Assembly (NCBI RefSeq): GCF_009193295.2
Contig: NZ_CP059973.1
Span: 3,658,001 to 3,722,000, forward strand
From: Bacteroides luhongzhouii
GTDB lineage: Bacteria; Bacteroidota; Bacteroidia; Bacteroidales; Bacteroidaceae
Reading direction: 5' to 3'
Length of the DNA stretch: 64,000 bases
Below, piece by piece: positions 18,239 to 27,179 of the stretch. The position numbers and the translations under genes are program-made. The notes under the pieces are model-generated. The model made no database searches. It saw only the letters and a list, made by a program, of their open reading frames with translations, and had not been told where the DNA came from. The number at the start of each line of letters is the position of its first letter. Positions within the stretch are counted from its first letter, which is position 1.

Positions 18239-19276
18239 TTACTTGAAAATCTTTCTTTCATTCAGGGCTTTCCAGTATTTTCTTGCATTTGCCATGTGGT
18301 CGGCGTAATTGGAGGCAAAGTTGTGAGTTCCGGAAAAATCTTCTTTGGCACACATATAGATATAGTTATGTTTGGTATAGTTCAACACGCTGTCTATTCC
18401 CTTTTTAGAGGGGATACGGATGGGTCCCGGCGGTAGTCCGGTATTGATATAGGTGTTGTAGGGAGAATTGACTTTTAAATGCTCGTTGGTGATTCGGCGC
18501 AGACTGAAGTCCTGCAAGGCAAATTTGATGGTGGGATCTGCCTGTAAGGGCATATCTTGGTGTAATCGGTTGATATACAATCCGGCTACCATTGGTTTTT
18601 CTTCGTTGTTGTTGGTTTCTTCTTCAACGATGGAAGCAAGAGTGCTGACTTCTTCCGGTGTCATGCCGATGGCAGTAGCTTGCGCCAGGCGATCTTTATT
18701 CCAGAAACGTTTGTGTTCGCTCTTTATTCGTTTGAAGAATTCGTCTACGCTCATGTCCCAATATACCTGATAGGTTTCCGGTATGAAAAGGCTGGGGAGT
18801 GTTGTGCTGGTATATCCCATTTGAGCTTGGAAAGTAGAGTCGAACAGTTGGCTGGCGATTTCGGCAGAGTCTATCATGAGCTGCTTGCCGATGCTTCGTG
18901 CTAATCGGTCTAATGTCCGGACACTTCCGATAGTAAGGTTCATAGGTTCCTGATAACCTCTGGAAAAACGGCTATATACATGATAGACATTGTCATTAGG
19001 ACGAATGGCATAACGACCGGTATGTATGTTCTGATTGAAATCCTTGTATTTTGCCATCCACTGGAATCCGGTGAACTTATTGACATGCCCGAATTCTTTT
19101 ATTTTATGGTAGATAGAATCAGCCGTATCATCCCGGTCTATATAGATATATACGGTTTTAGATGGATGAAATTGGGGAGCAAACAGATAATAATAGAGAG
19201 TTCCTCCTGCAACTGCGCAAAGGAAAAATGCTCCGATTAGAATTGACAATAGAATGTTTCTCTTTTTTCTCTTCAT
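18239..19276 (-). CDS. mltG: Endolytic transglycosylase MltG
   Basis: MltG cleaves nascent peptidoglycan strands and is thought to stop glycan polymerisation. From the start at 19276 the protein is 345 residues and begins with a basic stretch and one membrane helix (KKRNILLSILIGAFFLCAVAG), then the LysM-like region and the YceG catalytic domain with the STLASIVEEETNN segment holding the catalytic glutamate. The frame is open to 19363, but a -7 box TATCTTTG on the minus strand (19311-19304) lies inside that extension, so the shorter start is preferred. It is transcribed toward iorA; its 3' end abuts the iorA promoter region. Confidence 0.93.
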   Translation of the reverse strand: MKRKKRNILLSILIGAFFLCAVAGGTLYYYLFAPQFHPSKTVYIYIDRDDTADSIYHKIKEFGHVNKFTGFQWMAKYKDFNQNIHTGRYAIRPNDNVYHVYSRFSRGYQEPMNLTIGSVRTLDRLARSIGKQLMIDSAEIASQLFDSTFQAQMGYTSTTLPSLFIPETYQVYWDMSVDEFFKRIKSEHKRFWNKDRLAQATAIGMTPEEVSTLASIVEEETNNNEEKPMVAGLYINRLHQDMPLQADPTIKFALQDFSLRRITNEHLKVNSPYNTYINTGLPPGPIRIPSKKGIDSVLNYTKHNYIYMCAKEDFSGTHNFASNYADHMANARKYWKALNERKIFK

Positions 19277-19457
19277 CTTTTGAGGTCTATTTAAAAAGTT
19301 CGCCAAAGATAAAAAGAATTTGGATAGGAGTGCTCTCTTTTTAAGATGAATCCATTCTTTCATGTTGCATTTGCCTTACTTGATTAACTCTGTTGCTTAT
19401 TGTGTCTCTTGGCGTTTATTGTAATTGTCTTCTTGCTTCCGGAGTAGTTTCACTATT

Positions 19458-19549
19458 CCCATATATTGTGGGACTATTTTCCCGCAATATGAGAGAATAC
19501 TTTCCCACAAAATAAGAGAATATTTTCCCACAATATGTGGGACTAAGAC
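19458..19549. repeat. Four tandem 23-bp repeats in a gene-free region
   Basis: Units begin at 19458, 19481, 19504 and 19527. Each starts with CCC, followed by an A/T-rich core (ATATTGTG, GCAATATG, ACAAAATA, ACAATATG) and ends in ACTATTTT or similar. Units 1 and 4 also carry GTGGGACTA, so CCCACA and TGTGGG words can pair within and between units. The gap 19277-19685 (409 bases) between mltG and the nuclease gene contains this array, the mltG promoter, and nothing else I can support. Confidence 0.8.
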
Positions 19550-19685
19550 AATCTCTTGACGTTACAATGTGAAACCATTGAGAGTAATACAACAACTCCC
19601 TTTTATTGAAGTGAGAGTCTGTTTGTAACTAGAATGCCATTGGCACAGGAAAATGAATTCATTTCAGCGAAACGAGTTTTGCAAG

Positions 19686-20564
19686 TTAGTTCGGCCACAG
19701 AGAATAATTAATGTCTGCTTCTATTTTGTTTTCTATCTCATCGGGCAGAGGCGCAAAGAAATCCATGTTAGTCAGACTCTCAATGCTATCTATTGTTACT
19801 GCATAGGATGATAGAGGTTCTACCGCCTGCTCATTGTTGAATAAGAAACCGATAGCCCGCATCGGCTTGACAAAAGGAGAAAGGACTACTTTAAAAAACT
19901 TTTGAGGTACTACGACTTTATTCTTTCCGATTGTTTTGGGATGTTTTTCTATGATAGGTCCACATATAATAATAATGGCGCTGTCCGCTATGGCCCAATT
20001 CCGGATCTTTTCTTCCAGGTTTTTCCATCCTCTTCTATTTAGTTGTGGGTGTTGTGGACACATATTGCTGAAATAGAATGATTCTTTCATGGCTTCAGGG
20101 CTCCATTTCATATCTGCGGCGGGAGCCATATGACCTTTGTCATATCCTGAACGGGTGTAATCGGCATTCGTCGCAATCGGACCTGTCACTAATGGGTCGG
20201 CAATAAAACGATTACCTCTTTTTTCTTTTCCTTTGGTTTCTTTCCTGGTTAATTCGTAAGAAACCCAGTTGGGGATTTTTAAATCTTTGTTGTATGATAC
20301 CGTATATCCGCTATGCCGGATGATTTGTTCTTGCCGGGGAATTAGTGATATGGGTGTCTCCAGATCCTTACCGGGCGGAATTTGAAAGGAAGCGTCAGTT
20401 AGCGGTTCGTTATTTTTTTGGATATTAATCTGCTGGCAATACAAATAAACACCCAAAAGAATAGGAATGAGCACAATAATGGCAATGATACATCCTAATC
20501 TATTATTAGAGCGTGATTTCTTTTTGAATAGTTTTCTGTTTTTACCTTTTTTATTTCGATTCAT
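19686..20564 (-). CDS. Membrane-anchored DNA/RNA non-specific endonuclease
   Basis: A 292-residue protein of the NUC1/EndA beta-beta-alpha-metal nuclease family. The catalytic DKGHMAPAADM (DxGH with His145) lies at 142-152, and the metal-binding asparagine region FSNMCPQHPQLNRRGW follows at about 165-180. The N-terminus is very basic and followed by one hydrophobic helix (about 24-43), so the enzyme should be anchored and face the periplasm or outside, where it could digest foreign or environmental nucleic acid. It lies 27 bases downstream of queH on the same strand and may be co-transcribed with it. Confidence 0.9.
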   Translation of the reverse strand: MNRNKKGKNRKLFKKKSRSNNRLGCIIAIIVLIPILLGVYLYCQQINIQKNNEPLTDASFQIPPGKDLETPISLIPRQEQIIRHSGYTVSYNKDLKIPNWVSYELTRKETKGKEKRGNRFIADPLVTGPIATNADYTRSGYDKGHMAPAADMKWSPEAMKESFYFSNMCPQHPQLNRRGWKNLEEKIRNWAIADSAIIIICGPIIEKHPKTIGKNKVVVPQKFFKVVLSPFVKPMRAIGFLFNNEQAVEPLSSYAVTIDSIESLTNMDFFAPLPDEIENKIEADINYSLWPN

Positions 20565-20591
20565 TGATTGGCTGGTGATGACAGGTTTGTT

Positions 20592-21173
20592 TTATTCTTC
20601 TTTTCTCATGCTGAATTCACAACCGCAGTATTGTTGGTTGTAAAAGTTGTATTCTTTAATGATGGCAATGCGTCGTTCGCTAAGTCCCCCTTTCCGCCAA
20701 TTCTGTTCCCAGTATGTGACATCCGGGTAAGAAGCGGTAGCATATTGTCCGGCTTCATTGATCTGCTCCAGGCTTTTCCAACGGCTGGAGGCAAGTGTTG
20801 TGGTAATTACAGAGAAACCATGTTCATGTGCGTAACGGGCTGTCTCCAATAAACGCAGTTTAAAACAACGCAGGCAACGTCCTCCTCTTTCGGGTTCCTG
20901 CTCCATTCCTGCTATGTGGCATCGCCAGGTTTCATGATCGTAATCAGCATCTATGATCTCCAATCCCAATGATTGGGCATAGCGCGTGCATTCTTCTTTT
21001 CTTATAATATACTCTTCCTGCGGATAAATATTAGGATTGCAATAATAAATAACGGGGGTGATATGATGTTGCATCATACATTCAATAATGGCTGATGAAC
21101 AAGGAGCACAACAAGTATGAAGTAAGACTTTATCGGCTCCTCCCGGAACTTCAAGTTGGAATTTCTTTTTCAT
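20592..21173 (-). CDS. queH: Epoxyqueuosine reductase QueH
   Basis: QueH (formerly DUF208) performs the last step of queuosine synthesis in tRNA, reducing epoxyqueuosine to queuosine, as an alternative to QueG. The 193-residue protein has the paired cysteines HTCCAPC at 20-25 (Cys21, Cys22, Cys25) and the second pair CLRC at 100-103, which bind the Fe-S cluster and metal. The length is usual. It is divergent from the DUF3352 gene and precedes the nuclease gene. Confidence 0.93.
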   Translation of the reverse strand: MKKKFQLEVPGGADKVLLHTCCAPCSSAIIECMMQHHITPVIYYCNPNIYPQEEYIIRKEECTRYAQSLGLEIIDADYDHETWRCHIAGMEQEPERGGRCLRCFKLRLLETARYAHEHGFSVITTTLASSRWKSLEQINEAGQYATASYPDVTYWEQNWRKGGLSERRIAIIKEYNFYNQQYCGCEFSMRKEE

Positions 21174-21277
21174 GCTGTAAAGTTAGTACATATTTATGAT
21201 ACGAGTCAATGGTTTATGCTTTATTCAGAATAGTTTTTTTAGTATCTTTGTCCACTCAAGTTTATAACAGATCAATA

Positions 21278-23317
21278 ATGGATGAATTAAATTGCGGGCA
21301 AGAAGAGCAATATGCAGGCCCGGAGAAGAAAAAAAGTACTTCGAAAATTGTAAAGAGAACTTTAGTGGTGGCTGCATTAGCTTTGGCGGTATATGTTGTA
21401 TATTCCGTCGTTTATTTATTTGTTTCGCCTGATCGTAATATTCAGCAAATTTATCTCGTTCCTGAAGATGCTGCGTTTATCATTCAATCATCAGCTCCGA
21501 TTGAAGATTGGGAAAAGTTTAGTGGAAGTGAAACATGGCAATGTTTGAAGAAAGCGAAATCTTTTGAGGAAGTAACGAAGAGTGTAGAGAAACTCGATTC
21601 GGTTGTCAAAAGCAATAAAGTGTTGTTGTCACTTGTTGGTGAACGGGATATGCTTATTTCGCTTCACAAGACCCGTGCCACAGCGTGGGATTTTCTGCTT
21701 ATCCTGGATATGCAGAAAACATCGAAGATGGATTTATTGAAAGACCAGGTGGAAACCGTATTGGTTATGAGTGGTTTCACTGTCACTAACCGGATGCATA
21801 ACGGTATTAATATCCTTGAAATGCGTGATCCTGAAACAAGGGACATTTTCTATATTGCATTTGTAGATAATCATTTGGTGGGTTCTTATACATCCGGGCT
21901 TGTCGAGTCGGCTATTGATTCGCGTAATAAACCTAAAATCGGACTTGACCAGTCTTTTATTGAAACAGAGAAGCTGGTTTCCGGTAAGGGGCTTGTCAGA
22001 GTCTTTATTAATTATGCGCGCGTACCTCAATTTATGTCTATTTATCTAGGCGCAAGAAACGAATACATTGATCTGTTTAGCAATTCGATGAATTTTGCCG
22101 GACTCTATTTAAATACGAATAAGGAGAGGATGGAAGTGAAAGGGTATACGTTGAGAAAAGATTCTGCCGATCCTTATGTCACTGCTTTATTGAATTCGGG
22201 AAAGCATAAAATGAAAGCGCATGAGATTCTGTCCGGGCGTACGGCTCTTTATACGAATATAGGTTTCAATAATCCGGTAACTTTTGTGAAAGAGTTGGAG
22301 AATGCGTTGCTGGTTCATGATAAACAATTGTATGATTCTTTTCAAAGTTCCCGGAAAAAGATAGAAGGGTTATTCGGGATATCATTGGAAGAAAACTTCT
22401 TGAGTTGGATGTCGGGAGAGTTTGCTATTACGCAATCCGAACCAGGCTTGTTAGGACATGATCCCGAACTAATTCTGGCTATCAGGGCTAAAAGTATAAA
22501 AGATGCCCGTAAGAACATGGAATTTATTGAAAAGAAGATTAAGCGGCGCAGTCCGGTTAAGATTAAGACAGTCAATTATAAAGATTTCGAGATTAACTAT
22601 GTTGAAATGAAAGGCTTTTTCCGCCTGTTCTTTGGAAAACTATTTGATAAATTTGAAAAGCCATATTATACTTATGTCGATGATTATGTAGTTTTTAGTA
22701 ATAAGGCTGCGTCTTTACTTTCTTTTGTGGAAGATTACGAGCAGAAGAATTTATTGAAAAATAATCCGGGATTTGAAAATGCGCTTTCATATTTGAAGTC
22801 AAGTTCTACCATATTCTTATATACGGATGTGCACAAGTTTTATTCCCAGCTGAAGCCTATGATGAATCCTGCCACATGGAATGAGATACAATCCAATAAA
22901 GATGTTCTGTATTCGTTTCCTTACTGGACTATGCAGGTTATAGGAGATGGACAGTCGGCTTCTTTGCAATATGTGATGGATTACAGTCCATATCAGCCGG
23001 AGGAGGTCGTTGCCATTGCTACCGATGAAGACGACAAGGAAATGAGTGAAGATGCTGAAACTGAAAAAGAACAGATGAGCGAATTGAAGCGTTTCTATGT
23101 CGAAAAGTTTGAAGGAAACGTTTTGAGGGAGTTTTATCCGGAGGGAGCGTTGAAGAGTGAAGCGGAAGTAAAAGAAGGGAAACGCCATGGTCGTTACCGT
23201 GAATATTATGAAGATGGAACATTGAAACTTCGTGGAAAGTATGCAAATAATAAACCGAAGGGTACATGGAAGTACTATACTGAAGACGGAAAATTTGAGC
23301 GCAAAGAAAAGTTCTAG
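21278..23317 (+). CDS. DUF3352-like membrane protein with C-terminal MORN-type repeats
   Basis: The 679-residue protein has a charged N-terminal tail, one transmembrane helix (about 28-50) and a large extracytoplasmic body resembling DUF3352 (self-repeating alpha/beta segments with NYVEMK and similar phrases). The last 60 residues are short YxxGxL(K/R) repeats (FYPEGALKSEAEV, YYEDGTLKLRGKY, YYTEDGKFERKE), of the MORN_2 type seen in YwqK-like proteins. The start at 21278 is chosen because the -7 box TATCTTTG at 21243-21250 lies inside the longer open frame. Function unknown; the repeats suggest binding at the envelope. A weak hairpin follows the stop. Confidence 0.75.
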   Translation: MDELNCGQEEQYAGPEKKKSTSKIVKRTLVVAALALAVYVVYSVVYLFVSPDRNIQQIYLVPEDAAFIIQSSAPIEDWEKFSGSETWQCLKKAKSFEEVTKSVEKLDSVVKSNKVLLSLVGERDMLISLHKTRATAWDFLLILDMQKTSKMDLLKDQVETVLVMSGFTVTNRMHNGINILEMRDPETRDIFYIAFVDNHLVGSYTSGLVESAIDSRNKPKIGLDQSFIETEKLVSGKGLVRVFINYARVPQFMSIYLGARNEYIDLFSNSMNFAGLYLNTNKERMEVKGYTLRKDSADPYVTALLNSGKHKMKAHEILSGRTALYTNIGFNNPVTFVKELENALLVHDKQLYDSFQSSRKKIEGLFGISLEENFLSWMSGEFAITQSEPGLLGHDPELILAIRAKSIKDARKNMEFIEKKIKRRSPVKIKTVNYKDFEINYVEMKGFFRLFFGKLFDKFEKPYYTYVDDYVVFSNKAASLLSFVEDYEQKNLLKNNPGFENALSYLKSSSTIFLYTDVHKFYSQLKPMMNPATWNEIQSNKDVLYSFPYWTMQVIGDGQSASLQYVMDYSPYQPEEVVAIATDEDDKEMSEDAETEKEQMSELKRFYVEKFEGNVLREFYPEGALKSEAEVKEGKRHGRYREYYEDGTLKLRGKYANNKPKGTWKYYTEDGKFERKEKF

Positions 23318-23373
23318 ATTGCGTCAACAAAAGTTGATTTAAAAATTAAGCTCAAAAAAATAATCGGATTCTT

Positions 23374-23403
23374 TTTGTTTTCTCAAATAAAGCTGTAATT
23401 TTG
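23374..23403 (+). promoter_or_regulatory. Promoter of tRNA-Thr
   Basis: TAATTTTG at 23396-23403 matches TAnnTTTG, with TTTG at 23374-23377, 18 bases upstream. The tRNA begins 23 bases after the -7 box. Confidence 0.7.
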
Positions 23404-23426
23404 CACGCCGTAAACGAGAGACAAAC

Positions 23427-23499
<73 letters not shown>

Positions 23500-23502
23500 C
23501 TC

Positions 23503-23549
23503 AAATTAGAACGCTGATTATTAATTAATAATCAGCGTTCTAATTTTTA
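23503..23549 (+). terminator. Terminator after tRNA-Thr, perfect 22-bp palindrome
   Basis: Bases 23503-23524 and 23525-23546 are exact reverse complements without spacer, containing AGAACGCTGATTATTAA, followed by further T. It sits 4 bases after the tRNA and should end its transcript; it works on either strand. Confidence 0.85.
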
Positions 23550-23622
23550 CAGGATTCCCTATTCTTATTTCAAAAGGGAAATCCTGCGTATGTAATAGAT
23601 GTGAAATATAAAAATGTAATCT

Positions 23623-23718
23623 ATGTTGAGTCGTATTATTGTTTTGGTCATCGCCGGAGTAGCCGTAGTCTATATCGTTCGCTTTATAGATAACTTTTTC
23701 TCTCGGCATAGAAGATAA
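23623..23718 (+). CDS. Possible 31-residue single-pass membrane peptide
   Basis: ATG at 23623 opens a frame of 31 codons ending in TAA at 23716-23718. The peptide begins MLSRIIVLVIAGVAVVYIV, a near-ideal membrane helix, and continues RFIDNFFSRHRR, a basic tail that would stay in the cytosol. GC content of this stretch is higher than the DNA around it. It is convergent with the ROK gene, the two stop codons being 2 bases apart. No promoter or clear ribosome-binding site is seen. Real small membrane proteins often look like this, but a chance frame of this size is possible. Confidence 0.45.
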   Translation: MLSRIIVLVIAGVAVVYIVRFIDNFFSRHRR

Positions 23719-23720
23719 AA

Positions 23721-24929
23721 CTAGCTTTCAAACATTCTGCTGCGTGCCAGCATACAAGCGCCAACGATACCGGCTTTATCTTTCAACTTAGACGTGATGA
23801 TGGCTGAATCTTTATTGACCAGATTTAGGGAGTACTTGCGTACGGCTGTTTTTATGGGTTGGGTGATATAATCACCGGTTAAAGATAAAGTTCCACCTAT
23901 AATGACCAGTTCCGGGTTGAAAATATTGATTAGTCCGGCAATCTGTTTACCCAGTTTCTGCCCGATTTCTTCTACGATTTCAATACAAAGCAGGTCTTCT
24001 TTATTCACAGCGGCAATTATCTCATCAAGAGTGATCGGGTTTTCCTCTGTAGCGATTCGTGTAGATAAAATGGAACTTTCCCCACTTTGAATACGCTCCA
24101 ATAAAATACGATGAAGTGCCGAGCCGGAAGCTTCTGTTTCCAGGCAACCTTTTTTTCCGCAATGGCAGATTATTTCATTATCATAAGCACTCATGTGTCC
24201 AAATTCACCGGAGAATCCGGATTTTCCGGTATAAATCTTACCATCAATGATAATTCCGATACCTACTCCCCAGCTTACATTCACGAAAATGATATCTTTT
24301 TCTCCTTTCACGCAGCCTTGCATGTATTCACCATAAGTCATGGCACGCGTGTCATTGTCGACAGTTACTTTATATCCCAATTTCTCGGATAATACATCTG
24401 CCAACGGCCTTTCTTCGAAATTGAACTGGCTGAAGCTATATCCTGATTCAGGATTTACACGCCCCGACACATTTACATTAATATTTAAGATCTTCTCTTT
24501 ATTAATAGTGAGCTTCTTTATAAAATTGAGAATATGTTTGCATAACTCATTCATCCCTTCGATTGAATTCTCAAACTTATAAGGTATATTCATTTTTAAT
24601 TCTACCATATCGCCTTTGAAATTTATCAGTCCGATATTGACGGCGAATCTTTTGATGTCTACACCCAAAAAGTAACCGGATTCCGGATTAAGCCCATAGA
24701 GGTTGGGATGGCGTCCGCCACTAGTCTCCAATTTGCCATAATCATTAATATATCCGTCATCACACATTTCACCGATAAATTTGGTGACGGTTGGTACACT
24801 TAAATCCAGTTCTTTTGAAAGATCGGGAATTGTAGAACTTCCATTATATATATAATGTGTAATAATCCTCTTTTTGACGAGAGCGCTTTTAGAGCCCTTT
24901 TCTATTTCTTTCAAGAATTGTTGGTTCAT
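23721..24929 (-). CDS. ROK-family transcriptional regulator
   Basis: A 402-residue NagC/Mlc-like regulator. A winged helix-turn-helix (about 33-54, DLSKELDLSVPTVTKF) is followed by a ROK sugar-kinase-like domain with VDNDTRAMTYGEYMQG, EFGHM at about 242-246 and the zinc motif CHCGKKGCLE at about 255-264. Such proteins repress sugar genes and are released by sugars or sugar phosphates. The frame is open to 24953, but the -7 box TATCTTTG (24962-24955 on the minus strand) makes the ATG at 24929 the likely start. It is divergent from the PUL1 operon and is its obvious candidate regulator; ManNAc-, GlcNAc- or sialic acid-derived ligands are inferred from the neighbouring epimerase and sialidase. 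Confidence 0.88.
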   Translation of the reverse strand: MNQQFLKEIEKGSKSALVKKRIITHYIYNGSSTIPDLSKELDLSVPTVTKFIGEMCDDGYINDYGKLETSGGRHPNLYGLNPESGYFLGVDIKRFAVNIGLINFKGDMVELKMNIPYKFENSIEGMNELCKHILNFIKKLTINKEKILNINVNVSGRVNPESGYSFSQFNFEERPLADVLSEKLGYKVTVDNDTRAMTYGEYMQGCVKGEKDIIFVNVSWGVGIGIIIDGKIYTGKSGFSGEFGHMSAYDNEIICHCGKKGCLETEASGSALHRILLERIQSGESSILSTRIATEENPITLDEIIAAVNKEDLLCIEIVEEIGQKLGKQIAGLINIFNPELVIIGGTLSLTGDYITQPIKTAVRKYSLNLVNKDSAIITSKLKDKAGIVGACMLARSRMFES

Positions 24930-25158
24930 AACTATGCATATTTGGTAAATCACACAAAGATAATTAATTTTTTTATTAATGCGTGGTTTTGAGGCCTTGA
25001 AAATTAGAATGTCTTGAATGTTATATTCCCTATATACTATGTAATGGATTTATATATAGGATAATATAGCTATGGACAATCGTGGATATAATAAATGAGA
25101 TAAGATGATTTGTGAGGTAATTCCCCCTTCTATTAATTAACAATGTGAGAAATAATGA

Positions 25159-25238
25159 TTTTATTAATAAAATATTTTATTATCTATTGTTTATTTAATA
25201 AATATAGCTATATTTGTGCCGTGATATTATTAATAAAA
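25159..25238. promoter_or_regulatory. Candidate ROK operators flanking the PUL1 promoter
   Basis: TTTTATTAATAAAA at 25159-25172 is a perfect 14-base palindrome just upstream of the promoter. TATTATTAATAAAA at 25225-25238, downstream of the expected start site, differs at one base. A partial copy (TTTTATTAAT, 24971-24980) lies just upstream of the regulator's own -7 box. Placement on both sides of the promoter fits repression with looping or roadblock. Because the DNA is very AT-rich, chance palindromes are possible. The rest of the 334-base gap 24930-25263 shows nothing else clear. Confidence 0.45.
25187..25216 (+). promoter_or_regulatory. Promoter of the PUL1 operon
   Basis: TTG at 25187-25189 and TATATTTG at 25209-25216, 19 bases apart. 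It precedes the FAD oxidoreductase gene by 47 bases and is the only good Bacteroides-type promoter I see for the nine co-directional genes up to 39604. Confidence 0.75.
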
Positions 25239-25263
25239 GTCTATATCCTTAAATGAATTTAAT

Positions 25264-27138
25264 ATGAGAAACTATTTTTTAGGCCTGTGTTTATTTTTTG
25301 CATTGTGTTTCACGGCATGCTCTCATTCAGATGATTCTGTTGATGTGCTAATTATTGGTGGAGGTGCTAGTGGGGTAACTGCTGGTATTCAGTCTGCTCG
25401 AATGGGGGCTGCGACATTGATAGTAGAAGAAACAGAATGGCTGGGTGGGATGCTCACTTCTGCAGGTGTAAGTGCTGTTGACGGAAACTATGATTTACCG
25501 GCAGGCTTGTTTGGTGAGTTTCGCGGACGTTTGGCAGATTATTATGGAGGGCTTGATTCTCTAAAAACCGGTTGGGTGAGTGCAGTGTTGTTTGAACCTT
25601 CAGTCGGAAATAAAATTTTCCATGAAATGGTTGACGCGGAGAAAAATCTAAAAGTATGGCATAATGCTACTTTGGTAAAGTTGGAAAGAGAGAATGATGC
25701 TTGGATTGCTCAAATTCAGATGAATGATAATACAATCAAAAAAATACATGCTAAAATATTGATTGATGGTACTGAATTGGGGGATATAGCAAAAATGTGC
25801 GGGGTGAAATATGATATCGGTATGGAAAGCCGTCATGATACAAAAGAAGATATTGCTCCGGAAGAAAAAAATAATATAGTTCAGGATATTACATACGTAG
25901 CAATCTTGAAAGATTATGGTAAAGATGTGACTATTCCTTGTCCTGAAGGATATAATAAGGATGAATTTGCTTGTGCTTGTGCCAGTCACGTTTGTATCAC
26001 GCCTAAAGAACCGGATCGTGTATGGTCTAAAGACATGATGATAACTTATGGAAAACTTCCTAACAATAAATACATGATTAATTGGCCGATAGAAGGCAAT
26101 GATTATTATGTAAACTTGATTGAAATGACCCGTGAGGAACGTGAAGAAGCCCTGAAATATGCAAAACATTATACGATGTGTTTCGTTTATTTTCTGCAAC
26201 ATGAATTAGGTTTTAATACATTGGGTTTAGCTGACGATGAATATCCTACAGCCGACAAATTACCATTTATTCCTTATCATAGAGAGTCTAGGAGAATACA
26301 TGGATTAGTGCGCTTTAATCTAAATCATGTTTGTGAACCGTTCAAACAGTCCCAACCTCTTTATCGCACTTGTATTGCCGTAGGAAATTATCCTGTGGAT
26401 CATCATCATACCCGTTATCATGGATATGAAGAATTACCTAATCTTTATTTTCATCTGGTCCCTTCATACGGTTTGCCTTTAGGAACTTTGATTCCTAAAG
26501 ATATTGAAGGGTTGATCGTTGCTGAAAAATCAATATCCGTTTCTAATATAATTAATGGTACTACTCGCTTACAGCCTATGGTAATGCAGATTGGACAAGC
26601 AGCGGGAGCATTGGCAGCTCTTGCAGTGAAAGATAATAAAAGTATTAGCGAGGTATCTGTTCGTGAAGTGCAAAATGCAATATTGGATGCGAAAGGATAT
26701 TTATTGCCTTATTTAGATGTTGCAATAGATCATCCGATGTTTAAATCGTTGCAACGTGTAGGTTCTACAGGAATTTTGAAAGGTATAGGTGAAAGTGTTG
26801 ATTGGGCTAATCAAATGTGGTTCAGAGCAGATACATTGTTATTGGCGAATGAACTGGAAGGGTTAGGTGATGTTTATCCCTATGTCAATAAGCAGGTTAT
26901 TGAAGGTAATAATACTATATCAATTCAGAAAGCTACAGAGATGATAGGAGAGATTGCCGAAAAAGAAGGTATTGAATTGAAAGAAGGTAGAGTAGAAGAG
27001 ATATGGAATGAATTTGATTTGAAGAATTTTGATATGAATCGAGATATTCTACGAAGTGAAATGGCGATTTTGATTGATCAGATATTAGATCCTTTCAATA
27101 ATAAAAAAGTAGATATTACAGGACAGTATATTCAATAG
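25264..27138 (+). CDS. FAD-dependent oxidoreductase, lipoprotein
   Basis: A 624-residue protein with a lipoprotein signal (lipobox around FTAC, Cys19) directly followed by a Rossmann FAD-binding start VDVLIIGGGASGVTAG (glycines 32-37) and the EETEWLGGMLTSAG segment, as in the FAD_oxidored family. This family is frequent in Bacteroidetes polysaccharide loci and acts outside the cytoplasm; the substrate is not known. A second conserved FAD contact (ALAALAVKDNKS area) is seen at about 450-465. It is the first gene of the ROK-controlled operon, 41 bases before the DUF4434 gene. Oxidation of a sugar or sialic acid derivative is a guess. Confidence 0.8.
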   Translation: MRNYFLGLCLFFALCFTACSHSDDSVDVLIIGGGASGVTAGIQSARMGAATLIVEETEWLGGMLTSAGVSAVDGNYDLPAGLFGEFRGRLADYYGGLDSLKTGWVSAVLFEPSVGNKIFHEMVDAEKNLKVWHNATLVKLERENDAWIAQIQMNDNTIKKIHAKILIDGTELGDIAKMCGVKYDIGMESRHDTKEDIAPEEKNNIVQDITYVAILKDYGKDVTIPCPEGYNKDEFACACASHVCITPKEPDRVWSKDMMITYGKLPNNKYMINWPIEGNDYYVNLIEMTREEREEALKYAKHYTMCFVYFLQHELGFNTLGLADDEYPTADKLPFIPYHRESRRIHGLVRFNLNHVCEPFKQSQPLYRTCIAVGNYPVDHHHTRYHGYEELPNLYFHLVPSYGLPLGTLIPKDIEGLIVAEKSISVSNIINGTTRLQPMVMQIGQAAGALAALAVKDNKSISEVSVREVQNAILDAKGYLLPYLDVAIDHPMFKSLQRVGSTGILKGIGESVDWANQMWFRADTLLLANELEGLGDVYPYVNKQVIEGNNTISIQKATEMIGEIAEKEGIELKEGRVEEIWNEFDLKNFDMNRDILRSEMAILIDQILDPFNNKKVDITGQYIQ

Positions 27139-27179
27139 GTAATAATATAAATGTTAACTGCTGTTTTAATTAAACTAAT

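Noticed and set aside
19458..19549. CRISPR array
   Set aside because: The units are directly adjacent without spacers and there are no cas genes; it is a simple tandem repeat.
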